Assembly (NCBI GenBank): GCA_949288955.1
Contig: CASEMS010000012.1
Location: 1-37,632, forward strand
DNA length: 37,632 bases
DNA from: an uncultured Lentisphaeraceae bacterium
GTDB taxonomy: Bacteria > Verrucomicrobiota > Kiritimatiellia > RFP12 > DVOR01
Direction of reading: 5' to 3'
The notes below the pieces were generated by a model, which was given only the letters and a program-made list of their open reading frames with translations, searched no databases and was not told the DNA's origin. Made by a program: the position numbers and the translations under genes. Below, piece by piece: positions 15,142 through 22,558 of the stretch (position 1 is the stretch's first letter; every line of letters begins with the position of its first letter).

Positions 15142-16194
15142 ATGAAAACGTTCGCCACACTCCTTCTTGCCGCCGGTTTGGCGGGGCTCGCGGCCGCCGC
15201 CAGACAACCCGCCGCCAACGTCGTCTACTTCATCCCCAACGATCTGCGGGCCTCCGAGAATTACCACGCGCGGCTGAACGCCGTGCTGCGGGCGATGCAG
15301 AAGTTCTACGACGGCGAGCTCGCGCGCCACGGCTCCCCCGCCCGTCTGCGTTTGCAGACCGACCCGGCGCGCCCCGACCAGATCCGCATCTTCACCGTCC
15401 ACGGCAAGGAGCCGCACACGGGCTATCCGCGCCAGGGCGGCGGCGCGAAGGCCCGCAAGGAGGTCGAGGCCTACTTCGCCGCCAACCCCGGCCTCAAATC
15501 CGCCCCGCAGACGCTCGTGCTCATGCCCTGCGAGGGCGAGGAGTACGGCCCCTACTATGGCTTGGGCACGTATTGCTTCGCCATCGACTTCTCGGAGCTG
15601 GACGTGCGCCATCTCGGGGCGAAGAACCCCAAGGGCAAGAAGTTCGCCAAGTACTTCGGCGGCATGGCCCACGAGTTCGGCCACGCCTTTGGCCTGCCGC
15701 ACAACCACGCCACGCGCAGCGACGAGAAGGCCCGCGGCACCGCCCTCATGGGCCACGGCAACTACACCCTTGGCGACTCCCCCACCTTCCTCACCCCCGC
15801 CTCCGCCAAGATCCTGGAGGTCTGCGACGTCTTCCGCGCCGACCCCAAGCCCGCCACGCCCTCCCGCCACATCCTCCGCGAGACCCAGGCCACCTTCGAG
15901 AAGACCCCGCAGGGTGTCCGCGTCCGCGGCAAAGTCCCCACGCCTAACGACCTCCACGCCCTCATCGCCTACTACGACAAAGACAAGTGGGCCGGGGTGA
16001 ACAACAACTACGACGCCGAGTCCTTCGTCGTCCCCATCGCCCCCGACGGCGCCTTCGACCTGCTCATGCCCTTCGCCGAGATCCACCCCGGCAAGACCCC
16101 CCACGCCCAGGCGCAGCTCCGCCTAATCTATAAGGATGGCACCCAGGAGCTGCTCCGCCACACCCTCGACCCCAAGCCTGCCAAAGAGGAATGA
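15142..16194 (+). CDS. Secreted metzincin-type metallopeptidase (paralogue 1)
   Basis: 350-aa predicted secreted zinc peptidase. Signal peptide MKTFATLLLAAGLAGLAAAA. The extended metzincin zinc site HEFGHAFGLPH is at 177-187 (three His plus catalytic Glu178), followed by a Met-turn candidate GTALMGHGN (199-207). The catalytic domain runs from about 25 to 240. A C-terminal domain (about 255-345) begins with a beta-rich segment and has YDKDKWAGVNNNYDAESFVV and EIHPGKTPHAQAQLRLI, shared with its neighbour. I cannot name the family. Start 15142 is set by the signal peptide and the promoter. It is followed after 2 nt by a paralogue with the same layout. Confidence 0.78.
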   Translation: MKTFATLLLAAGLAGLAAAARQPAANVVYFIPNDLRASENYHARLNAVLRAMQKFYDGELARHGSPARLRLQTDPARPDQIRIFTVHGKEPHTGYPRQGGGAKARKEVEAYFAANPGLKSAPQTLVLMPCEGEEYGPYYGLGTYCFAIDFSELDVRHLGAKNPKGKKFAKYFGGMAHEFGHAFGLPHNHATRSDEKARGTALMGHGNYTLGDSPTFLTPASAKILEVCDVFRADPKPATPSRHILRETQATFEKTPQGVRVRGKVPTPNDLHALIAYYDKDKWAGVNNNYDAESFVVPIAPDGAFDLLMPFAEIHPGKTPHAQAQLRLIYKDGTQELLRHTLDPKPAKEE

Positions 16195-16196
16195 CC

Positions 16197-17261
16197 ATGC
16201 GCCGCTTGACTGTCCTGGCCACGCTGCTCGCCCTGATCCCCGCCCTGGCCTGCGCCGCGCCGCAGCCCCCGCCGCCGCCCCCGTTGCCCGACGGCCCTAT
16301 GCTCAACGTCATCTACCTCGTGCCCACCGACTTCGGCCCCCTCCCCGCCTATCGTGAGCGCCTCGGCAGAATCCTCCTGGAGCTGCGCGACTTCTACAAC
16401 CGCGAGCTCGCCCGCAACGGCTCCCCCGCACGCCTCCGGATGCCCATCGACCCCGCCACCGGCCTCGTCGCCCTCGAAGAGGTCCGCGGCTCCCGCGCGC
16501 TCGCCGGGTATCCTTACGAAGGGGGCTGGCGCGCCGCGCTCCCCGAAGTCCAAGCCTACCTTGAGGCCAACCCCCGCCCTGACCGCTCCGACCGCACTCT
16601 CATCATCATCCCCACCGACAAGGACAACCCCCAAGTCCCCTTCTACGGCCTCGGCAAATACTGCTTCGCCCTCGACTACGAGGGCTTCGACTACAAGGAC
16701 TGCGGCCAGCGCACCCCCGCCGGCGAGAAGTTCAAGCCCTGGTACGGCGGCATGGCCCACGAGCTCGGCCACGGCCTCGGCCTCCCCCACAACCACGCCA
16801 CCCGCACCCAGGCCCGCCTCTTCGGCACCGCCCTCATGGGCGCCGGCAACCGCACCCTCGGCTTCTCCCCCACCTTCCTCACCCCCGGCGACTGCGCCTT
16901 CCTTGAGAGCTGCCCCGCCTGCCGCGTCTTCGACCCCCGCCCCCTGCGCAAGGCCGGCGATGCCTTCGTCCCGGAGTTCCGCCGTTGGCAAGGCACCGTC
17001 CGCGTCTCGGGCCGCCTCCCGGAAGGCTGCTCCGTCCGCCGCGTCGTCGCCGCCTACGACAAGGACAAGTTCGGGGGCGTCAACGACAACTACGACGCTG
17101 AGTCCTTCGTCGTCCCCCTCTCCCCGGACGGTCGGCTCGACTTCGCCTTCCCGATGGACGAGATCCACCCCGGCCGCACCGACGACGCCCAGATTCAGCT
17201 CCGCCTCATCCACGACGACGGCACCGTCGAGATCTACCGCCACACCCTCGGCGAGGAATGA
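16197..17261 (+). CDS. Secreted metzincin-type metallopeptidase (paralogue 2)
   Basis: 354-aa paralogue of the preceding gene. Signal peptide MRRLTVLATLLALIPALACA is followed by a poly-Pro stretch. HELGHGLGLPH is at 189-199 and GTALMGAGN is the Met-turn candidate. The C-terminal domain repeats YDKDKFGGVNDNYDAESFVV and EIHPGRTDDAQIQLRLI. Four extra cysteines near FLESCPACR and the DCG segment could form disulfides absent from paralogue 1. Two ATGs compete: 16191 overlaps the previous stop (ATGA), but AGAGGA at 16185-16190 is spaced ideally (6 nt) for 16197. The gene ends at a bidirectional terminator shared with the tRNA operon. Confidence 0.78.
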   Translation: MRRLTVLATLLALIPALACAAPQPPPPPPLPDGPMLNVIYLVPTDFGPLPAYRERLGRILLELRDFYNRELARNGSPARLRMPIDPATGLVALEEVRGSRALAGYPYEGGWRAALPEVQAYLEANPRPDRSDRTLIIIPTDKDNPQVPFYGLGKYCFALDYEGFDYKDCGQRTPAGEKFKPWYGGMAHELGHGLGLPHNHATRTQARLFGTALMGAGNRTLGFSPTFLTPGDCAFLESCPACRVFDPRPLRKAGDAFVPEFRRWQGTVRVSGRLPEGCSVRRVVAAYDKDKFGGVNDNYDAESFVVPLSPDGRLDFAFPMDEIHPGRTDDAQIQLRLIHDDGTVEIYRHTLGEE

Positions 17262-17277
17262 CCCCGCCGCCGGCACG

Positions 17278-17306
17278 AAAAAAGCGCCCGTTCGGGCGCT
17301 TTTTTT
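17278..17306. terminator. Bidirectional terminator, metallopeptidase pair / tRNA operon
   Basis: AAAAAA-GCGCCC-GTTC-GGGCGC-TTTTTTT: a perfect stem flanked by an A-run and a T-run, so it works on both strands for the convergent units. Confidence 0.9.
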
Positions 17307-17325
17307 GTCTCCGGTGGGAGAAGGA

Positions 17326-17401
17326 TGGTGGCAAGGGTCGGGATCGAACCGACGACACGCGAATTTTCAGTCCGCTGCTCTACCAACTGAGCTACCTCGC
17401 C
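17326..17401 (-). tRNA. tRNA-Phe (GAA), copy 1
   Basis: 76-nt cloverleaf with encoded CCA. The acceptor stem GGCGAGG pairs with CCTTGCC (one G-U pair), the anticodon loop CTGAAAA gives anticodon GAA, and the T arm is GGTTCGATCCC. Its sequence is identical to the copy at 17485-17560. Last gene of the three-tRNA operon. Confidence 0.96.
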
Positions 17402-17405
17402 GCGA

Positions 17406-17480
17406 TGGCACCCCCAAGGAGAATCGAACTCCTCTTACAGGCATGAAAAGCCCGTGTCCTGACCGATAGACGATGGGGGC
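17406..17480 (-). tRNA. tRNA-Glu (TTC)
   Basis: 75-nt cloverleaf with encoded CCA. Acceptor GCCCCCA with TGGGGGT, anticodon loop TTTTCAT giving TTC, T loop TTCGATT. It lies between two identical tRNA-Phe genes with spacers of 4 nt on both sides. Confidence 0.96.
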
Positions 17481-17484
17481 AAGA

Positions 17485-17560
17485 TGGTGGCAAGGGTCGG
17501 GATCGAACCGACGACACGCGAATTTTCAGTCCGCTGCTCTACCAACTGAGCTACCTCGCC
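17485..17560 (-). tRNA. tRNA-Phe (GAA), copy 2
   Basis: Base-for-base identical to the copy at 17326-17401, with CCA encoded. First gene of the operon, about 33 nt after the predicted transcription start. Confidence 0.96.
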
Positions 17561-17599
17561 AACGGGCGCCATTGCCTGGCACGTCGTAAAACGCGAAGA

Positions 17600-17629
17600 A
17601 GTATAGCAAACCCGCCAGCCCCCACGCAA
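17600..17629 (-). promoter_or_regulatory. Promoter of the tRNA operon
   Basis: Minus strand: -35 TTGCGT (17629 to 17624), an 18-bp spacer ending TTTGC, -10 TATACT (17605 to 17600). It shares the TTCGCTTGCG block at the -35 with the rpsP promoter. Confidence 0.65.
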
Positions 17630-17679
17630 GCGAAAAAACGCGGTGCGATTTGCCCCCCGGCGCCATCGCCAAAAAAGTG

Positions 17680-17710
17680 TTGCGCGGATGGGGGGGGGGG
17701 ATGGTACTAT
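17680..17710 (+). promoter_or_regulatory. PEP-CTERM gene promoter with an 11-G tract in the spacer
   Basis: -35-like TTGCGC (17680-17685) and -10 TACTAT (17705-17710, preceded by TGG) are 19 bp apart, and 11 consecutive G's (17690-17700) lie between them. The G count is confirmed by the reading frame across it. Slippage would change the spacer length, the classic set-up for on/off switching of transcription. Confidence 0.6.
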
Positions 17711-17759
17711 GTGGATGGTTGGCCGAAGGTTGGCCTTATCGATAGGAAGGAGCGTTTTC

Positions 17760-18449
17760 ATGCGCATGAAGTTGTTGGCGGCCGTGGCGGCCGCGCTGGT
17801 TGTGGGAGCGGCCCAGGCGATCACGTGGTCGTGGACGGGCGAGTATGGTTCAGAGGGGGGCAGGCACACCTTCGCGCAGGCTGACCATCTCCAGTTCGGG
17901 CAGTCGGCCACCTATGCGGCGGTGGTCAACTTCGCCGACCCCTCGCAGGGGAGCGGCGCGATTCTGACCTTCAACAGCGGCAATGGCAGCCGCAACCGTA
18001 TGACGGTTGAGGTCGCGAACGGACAGCTGACCGCCAATGCCTGGGACTGGGGGAAGGGGGCGAATGAAAATTTCGCCGCCACCTACGTTGATGGGGCGGA
18101 TCGCACGCTGACGGCCGGCAAGCACGTCATTGGCGTGGTGGCGGACTGGACGGCGGACGGGGTCGGGACCATCACGGTGAGTCTGGACGGCGTGGACGTG
18201 GCGACGCTCTCGGGAGAGCTCTATCCCTATGGGTGGACGGACTTCATGGCGGCCATCGCCTATGCGACCGACAAGGAGTATGGCTACGGCCCGACGGGCG
18301 GGCAGGCGGAGTACGACCTCTACTTCGTGAAGGAGGCGCACACGGCGCAGGAAATCTACGACGCGCTGAACCCTGTGCCCGAGCCGACGGCGCTGGCGTT
18401 GCTGGCTCTCGGCGTGGCCGGGCTGGCGCTCCGCCGCCGCGCGCGCTGA
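17760..18449 (+). CDS. PEP-CTERM sorted surface protein, LamG/lectin-like
   Basis: 229-aa exported protein. Signal peptide MRMKLLAAVAAALVVGAAQA. The body (about 21-200) is a beta-rich single domain in the style of concanavalin/LamG folds, with GKHVIGVVADWTADGVGTITVSLDG near 130-155. The C-terminus is a PEP-CTERM signal: VPEP near residue 206, then a hydrophobic helix (ALALLALGVAGLAL) and RRRAR. Such tails are recognised by exosortase, which joins the protein to the cell surface or matrix; no exosortase gene is in this window. Start 17760 is chosen for GGAAGGAG 7 nt upstream and the signal peptide. Expression may be phase-variable through the poly-G tract in its promoter. Confidence 0.88.
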   Translation: MRMKLLAAVAAALVVGAAQAITWSWTGEYGSEGGRHTFAQADHLQFGQSATYAAVVNFADPSQGSGAILTFNSGNGSRNRMTVEVANGQLTANAWDWGKGANENFAATYVDGADRTLTAGKHVIGVVADWTADGVGTITVSLDGVDVATLSGELYPYGWTDFMAAIAYATDKEYGYGPTGGQAEYDLYFVKEAHTAQEIYDALNPVPEPTALALLALGVAGLALRRRAR

Positions 18450-18462
18450 TTGCGCATGAGGG

Positions 18463-18500
18463 AAAAAGGCCCCCGACCGGAAGGTCGGGGGCCTTTTTTT
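18463..18500. terminator. Bidirectional terminator, PEP-CTERM gene / hrpA
   Basis: An A-run, an 11-bp stem GGCCCCCGACC with its complement around loop GGAA, and a T-run. It lies between the convergent ends of the two genes. Confidence 0.92.
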
Positions 18501-18528
18501 GTGCCGTGCGCGGGGGCGCGGGGGAGAA

Positions 18529-21500
18529 TCAGGGGTTGAGGACGCGGTGCCAGAGGGCGTCGAGGGTCTTGGCGGTGGGGCGGGTGGGGGCGGGGCGGGT
18601 GGGGTTGAAGGCGAGGAGGCGGAGGGACTCGATCTCCCAACGGTAGTCGGAGAGGGCGCGGGGGTCGTGGCGGGGCTTCTTGGGCAACGCCACGAAGTCG
18701 CGCCAACGGTGCCAGAGGGGGAGGATGGGCTGGAGTTTGCGGCGGTCGGCGGCGGGGTTGGCGTGGGCGCGGGCGAGGCGGTCGGCCACGCCTTCGAGGA
18801 GGAGGGGGAGGCGGTCGAGCCAGTCGGGCGGGGTGGCGGCGACGAAGCCGTCGTAGACGAGCCAGGCGAGCTGGTCCTGGACGTCCTCGATGGTCTCGGG
18901 GTAGATGCCGGTGGCGGTCTGGGCGGCGTGTTCGAGGCGGGCGGTCTCGGCGAGGACGTGGAGGGTCTGGCGGCGGAGGAGGGTGAGGGTGTGCTGGAGG
19001 CTGCCCTTGCGGGCGGCGTAGCGGGCGCGGAGGCCGTCGGCGTCGGGCAGGGGGTCGGCCAGGAAGAGGGTGTCGAGGGCGCGGTCGAGGAGCTCGCGGC
19101 CGAGGCGGGGGAGGTCGATGGCGGCGGCTTGGGCGAAGGCGCGGACGTTCTGGGGGATGGAGGGGAGGCTTTCGAGGGTCTTGGCGTGGGCGCCGAGGAA
19201 GCCGCGGAGGGCGGCGAGGCATTCGCGGCGGCGGGCGAGGGCGGCCTGGGCGGGGTCGGCGAGGGTGGCGGCCTTGGGGGCGGCGGCGGGGGTCTGGGGG
19301 GCGAAGAGGGCGAGGAGGGGGGCGAGGTTGCGGCCTTGGCCGAGGGTCTCGCCGTCGCGTTCGACGCGGAAGTTCATGCGCAGGTGGGGCGGCAGGCGGT
19401 CCTCCTCCCACGGGGTCTCGTCGACGCGGAGGCCCTTTTCGTCGCGGATGAGGCGGAAGAGGGTCTCGGCGAGGGGGCGGGCGTAGGGCTTGGCGCGGGC
19501 GAGGATGAGGGCTTGGAGTTCTGGGAGTGAGCCGAGGAGGTGGCGGACGCGGCTGGGGAGGGCGTTGAGGAGCCACATGACCTTGTCGGGGAGGAGTCCG
19601 GGGACGAGCCATTCGGCGTGGAAGCCGGCGAGGAGGGGGAGGTGCTCGGGGTCGGTGGTGAGGGTGACGCCGTCGTCGGGGGCCTGGGGGTCGTGGCGGT
19701 AGGTGAGGGGGAAGGCGTGGCCGGCGACGGTGAGGGTCTGCGGGAAGTCGCGGAGGTCGGCGGCCTCGACGTCGAAGGCCGCGCCCTCGAGGGGGAGGGG
19801 CGGGCACTTCCTCAGGCCGGGGGCGTTGCAGACGTCGGCGGGGAGGCGGGCCTCGTAGAAGGCCAGGAGGGCCTCGCGGAGGGTGTCGCGGGCGTCGCGG
19901 CGGAGGGCGGCGAGCTGCTCCAGGAGGCGTTGGCGGTCCCAGTTGGCGCGGAGCCAGGCGGGCGGGTTGCGGATGGCGTCGGGGACGGCGAGGGCGTCGG
20001 CGATGAAGAAGCGGCGGGCGGCCTCGGGGTCGAGGCGTGAGAGGTCGCGCAGGCGGCCCTTGGCCAGCGGGAGGCCGAAGAGCGTAACGTCCTCATGGAC
20101 GCGGACGAAGCCGTGCTCGGGGTCCCAGAAGGCCGAGTGGCGGTGGACGCGGCAGAGGGGGCCGGCGATGGGCTCAATCCACGCGGGGTCGATGCAGGCG
20201 CAGGTGCGGCCGAAGAGACGGGAGGTCTCCACCAGCTCCCCGGCCAACACCCACTCGCGGGACTCCGGGAGCACGTCGCCCTTGGGCTTGCGGGGCGGCG
20301 GGGCGGGGCGCTCGGGGCGTTCGCGGCGGGCGGCCTTGGCGAGGGCGGAGCCGGGGAAGAGGGCGAAGCGGACGGCGAAGGCGCCGCGGTAGTCCCGCGC
20401 CTCGCGGTCGTAATGGCCGATGCGGGAGAGGAGGCCGCAGAGGAGGGCGCGGTGGAGCCCGGCCTCGCCGCCGCGCGCGTCGTCGGCATGGAGGCGGCGC
20501 TCGATGCAGAGGTCGAGGAGCTGGGCGCGGACGTTGGCCCACTCGCGCATCTTGGGGTAGGAGACGAAGGCTGCCTTGCAGCGTTTGCGGCGTTGGGTCT
20601 CGCTGGTGCCCTGCGAGGGGGCGTTCCACCACGCCCAGAGGCGGAGGCGGCCGGAGAAGTCGCTGTTGGGGCAACGGAAGCGGGCGTGCTGCTGGTCGGC
20701 CTGCGCGGCCTTGTCGAGGGGGCGCAGGAGGGGGTCGTCGCAGGCCAGCGCGGCCACGACGGTGAGCGCGTCGCGCAAACACTGCTCGCTCTCGGCGGCC
20801 AGGAGGATGCGGGCGAAGCGCGGTTCGAGGGGGAAGGCGGCCAGCGCGCGCCCGATGCCGGTGAGGGCGAAGCCCGCCTCCCGGCGCTCGTCCCCGGCCC
20901 CGGCGGGGAGGCGGCGGAGGGCGCCCAGCTCCAGCAGCTCGCGGTAGCCCTCGCGGATGGCGGCCCCGGCGGGCGGCTCGATGAAGGGGAAGTCCTCGAT
21001 GCGCCCGAGCCGGTGGTCGGCCATCGTGAGGATGACGCCGGCCAGGGCGGTGCGCTTGATCTCGGGGGCGGTGTGCGCCTCGCGCCGGGCGTAGTCCTCC
21101 TCGGAGTAGAGGCGGACGCAGACGCCGGGGCCGACGCGCCCGCACCGGCCCATGCGCTGGCGGGCGGAGGCCTGGCTGATGGGCTCCACGCGGAGGGTCT
21201 GCACGTGGCGCTGCGGGGAGTAACGCTTGATGCGCGCGAGGCCGGAGTCGACGACCGCCCGGATGCCGGGGATGGTCACGGAGGTCTCCGCCACGTTGGT
21301 GGCCAGGATGACGCGCCGGTTGGCCGAGGGCCGGAAGACGCGCGCCTGCTCGCCGGGCGGCAGGCTGGCCAGCAGCGGGAGGCACTCGGTGCGCGGCAGG
21401 CGCCGCCCCTCCAGGAAGGCCATGCAGTCGCGGATGTCCCGCTCGCCGGGCAGGAAGACGAGGACGTCCCCGCTCTCGGGCCCCAGGAGGTCGATGGCGT

Positions 21501-22131
21501 TGGCCACGCGCCGGGGCAGGTCATCCTCCTCCGCCTCCTCCTCCGGCATCCAGAGGATCTCGATGGGATAGAGTCGGCCGGGGATGGTGACGACGGGCGC
21601 CCCGCCGAAGAAGTCCGCGAAGCGCTCCGCGTCGAGCGTGGCCGAGGAGACGACCACGCGCAGGTCGGGCCGCCGCGGGAGCGCGCGCTTGAGCAGGCCG
21701 AGCAGGAAGTCGATGTTCAGCGAACGCTCGTGCGCCTCGTCGATGATGAGCGTGGAGTAACGGCGGAAGAGCGGGTCGTCGCGCGTCTCGGCCAGCAGGA
21801 TGCCGTCGGTCATCAGCTTGAAGCGCGTCTGCGCCGAGGTCTTGCGCTCGAAGCGATGCTGGTAGCCCACCACGCCCCCCAGCGGCGAGCCCACCTCGTC
21901 GGCCAGGCGGCGCGCCATCGCGATGGCCGCCAGACGCCGCGGCTGGGTGACGCCGATGACCCCCCGCGCCCCCGGCCGCGCCAGATGCGCCAGCTTCGGC
22001 AGCTGCGTGGTCTTGCCGCTGCCCGTGTCCCCGCAGACGATGGTCACGGGATGGTCGCGCAGCGTCGCGAGGAGTTCCTCCGCGTGCGCGGCGATGGGCA
22101 GTTCGGGCGGGATGGTCAGGCGTGCGCTCAT
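18529..22131 (-). CDS. hrpA: DEAH-box ATP-dependent RNA helicase HrpA
   Basis: 1200-aa helicase of the HrpA family (usual length about 1300). Walker A GDTGSGKTT (34-42), DEAH (131-134), SAT (163-165), TNVAETSVTIPGI (278-290) and QRMGRCGR (325-332) form the helicase core. The winged-helix/ratchet and OB-fold regions follow, then the long C-terminal domain specific to bacterial HrpA (from about 600, including WVLAGELVETSRLFGR). In E. coli it resolves stalled ribosomes and processes some mRNAs; that role is from family knowledge. The start at 22131 has no Shine-Dalgarno sequence, but a TATAAT ends 6 nt before it, so the mRNA is probably leaderless. Confidence 0.95.
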   Translation of the reverse strand: MSARLTIPPELPIAAHAEELLATLRDHPVTIVCGDTGSGKTTQLPKLAHLARPGARGVIGVTQPRRLAAIAMARRLADEVGSPLGGVVGYQHRFERKTSAQTRFKLMTDGILLAETRDDPLFRRYSTLIIDEAHERSLNIDFLLGLLKRALPRRPDLRVVVSSATLDAERFADFFGGAPVVTIPGRLYPIEILWMPEEEAEEDDLPRRVANAIDLLGPESGDVLVFLPGERDIRDCMAFLEGRRLPRTECLPLLASLPPGEQARVFRPSANRRVILATNVAETSVTIPGIRAVVDSGLARIKRYSPQRHVQTLRVEPISQASARQRMGRCGRVGPGVCVRLYSEEDYARREAHTAPEIKRTALAGVILTMADHRLGRIEDFPFIEPPAGAAIREGYRELLELGALRRLPAGAGDERREAGFALTGIGRALAAFPLEPRFARILLAAESEQCLRDALTVVAALACDDPLLRPLDKAAQADQQHARFRCPNSDFSGRLRLWAWWNAPSQGTSETQRRKRCKAAFVSYPKMREWANVRAQLLDLCIERRLHADDARGGEAGLHRALLCGLLSRIGHYDREARDYRGAFAVRFALFPGSALAKAARRERPERPAPPPRKPKGDVLPESREWVLAGELVETSRLFGRTCACIDPAWIEPIAGPLCRVHRHSAFWDPEHGFVRVHEDVTLFGLPLAKGRLRDLSRLDPEAARRFFIADALAVPDAIRNPPAWLRANWDRQRLLEQLAALRRDARDTLREALLAFYEARLPADVCNAPGLRKCPPLPLEGAAFDVEAADLRDFPQTLTVAGHAFPLTYRHDPQAPDDGVTLTTDPEHLPLLAGFHAEWLVPGLLPDKVMWLLNALPSRVRHLLGSLPELQALILARAKPYARPLAETLFRLIRDEKGLRVDETPWEEDRLPPHLRMNFRVERDGETLGQGRNLAPLLALFAPQTPAAAPKAATLADPAQAALARRRECLAALRGFLGAHAKTLESLPSIPQNVRAFAQAAAIDLPRLGRELLDRALDTLFLADPLPDADGLRARYAARKGSLQHTLTLLRRQTLHVLAETARLEHAAQTATGIYPETIEDVQDQLAWLVYDGFVAATPPDWLDRLPLLLEGVADRLARAHANPAADRRKLQPILPLWHRWRDFVALPKKPRHDPRALSDYRWEIESLRLLAFNPTRPAPTRPTAKTLDALWHRVLNP

Positions 22132-22137
22132 GGGGGA

Positions 22138-22146
22138 ATTATAGCA
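22138..22146 (-). promoter_or_regulatory. Extended -10 promoter of hrpA
   Basis: Minus strand TGC-TATAAT (22146 to 22138), then TCCCCC and the ATG. Transcription should start at or next to the start codon. Confidence 0.65.
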
Positions 22147-22184
22147 CCTGCCGCCTCACCTCGCGGAAGCACACAGGTGGCGCG

Positions 22185-22205
22185 GGCGTGGCCCGCGCAG
22201 GATGG
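22185..22205. repeat. Left arm of inverted repeat around hairpin copy 1
   Basis: The 18-mer GGCGTGGCCCGCGCAGGA followed by TGG recurs in inverted form at 22460-22485, where five extra bases interrupt it. The two arms enclose about 250 bp including the first hairpin element. Confidence 0.6.
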
Positions 22206-22353
22206 CGAGGGGGAAACCGCAGATTGCGCAGATTGAGGCGGATTGGGGGTCGGCTACCGCCGACAGGACTGCCAGAGGGGAAGACCACAGAGGGCACGAA
22301 GGGGGACACGGAGGAGCACGAAGTATGGAGGAAGGACTCACAACGGACAGCGC

Positions 22354-22448
22354 GGGAGGCGAGGGCGGTAGGGAGCGGTCAGCGGGCGAAGCCCGCAGAG
22401 CGACCGGCGGGCCCGCGAGCCTCCCGCGCCACCTTGCGTCTTTGCGGT
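22354..22448. repeat. Hairpin element, copy 1
   Basis: About 95 bp. Outer stem GGGAGGC (22354-22360) pairs with GCCTCCC (22419-22425). The apical hairpin GCGGGC-GAA-GCCCGC (22382-22396) sits inside GGTC/GACC. A tail ending TTTGCGGT follows. A second copy lies 407 bp downstream. Confidence 0.75.
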
Positions 22449-22459
22449 ACCCTCGCCGT

Positions 22460-22485
22460 CCATCCAGTCCTGCGCGGGCCACGCC
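22460..22485. repeat. Right arm of inverted repeat around hairpin copy 1
   Basis: Inverse complement of 22185-22205 with a five-base insertion. With its partner it could mark the ends of a non-coding mobile or fold-back element. Confidence 0.55.
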
Positions 22486-22507
22486 TGAAAGCACGCCGCG
22501 GGGGGGG

Positions 22508-22552
22508 GAAGGACCTGAAGGACCCGAAGGACGTGAAGGACCCGAAGGACGA
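22508..22552 (+). repeat. 9-bp tandem repeats GAAGGACCY (5 units)
   Basis: Five consecutive 9-bp units beginning GAAGGAC, with the last two bases alternating CT/CC/GT/CC/GA. They end 6 bp before the first 22-bp unit. A related run lies next to array C in the same relative orientation. Confidence 0.8.
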
Positions 22553-22558
22553 CCTTGG

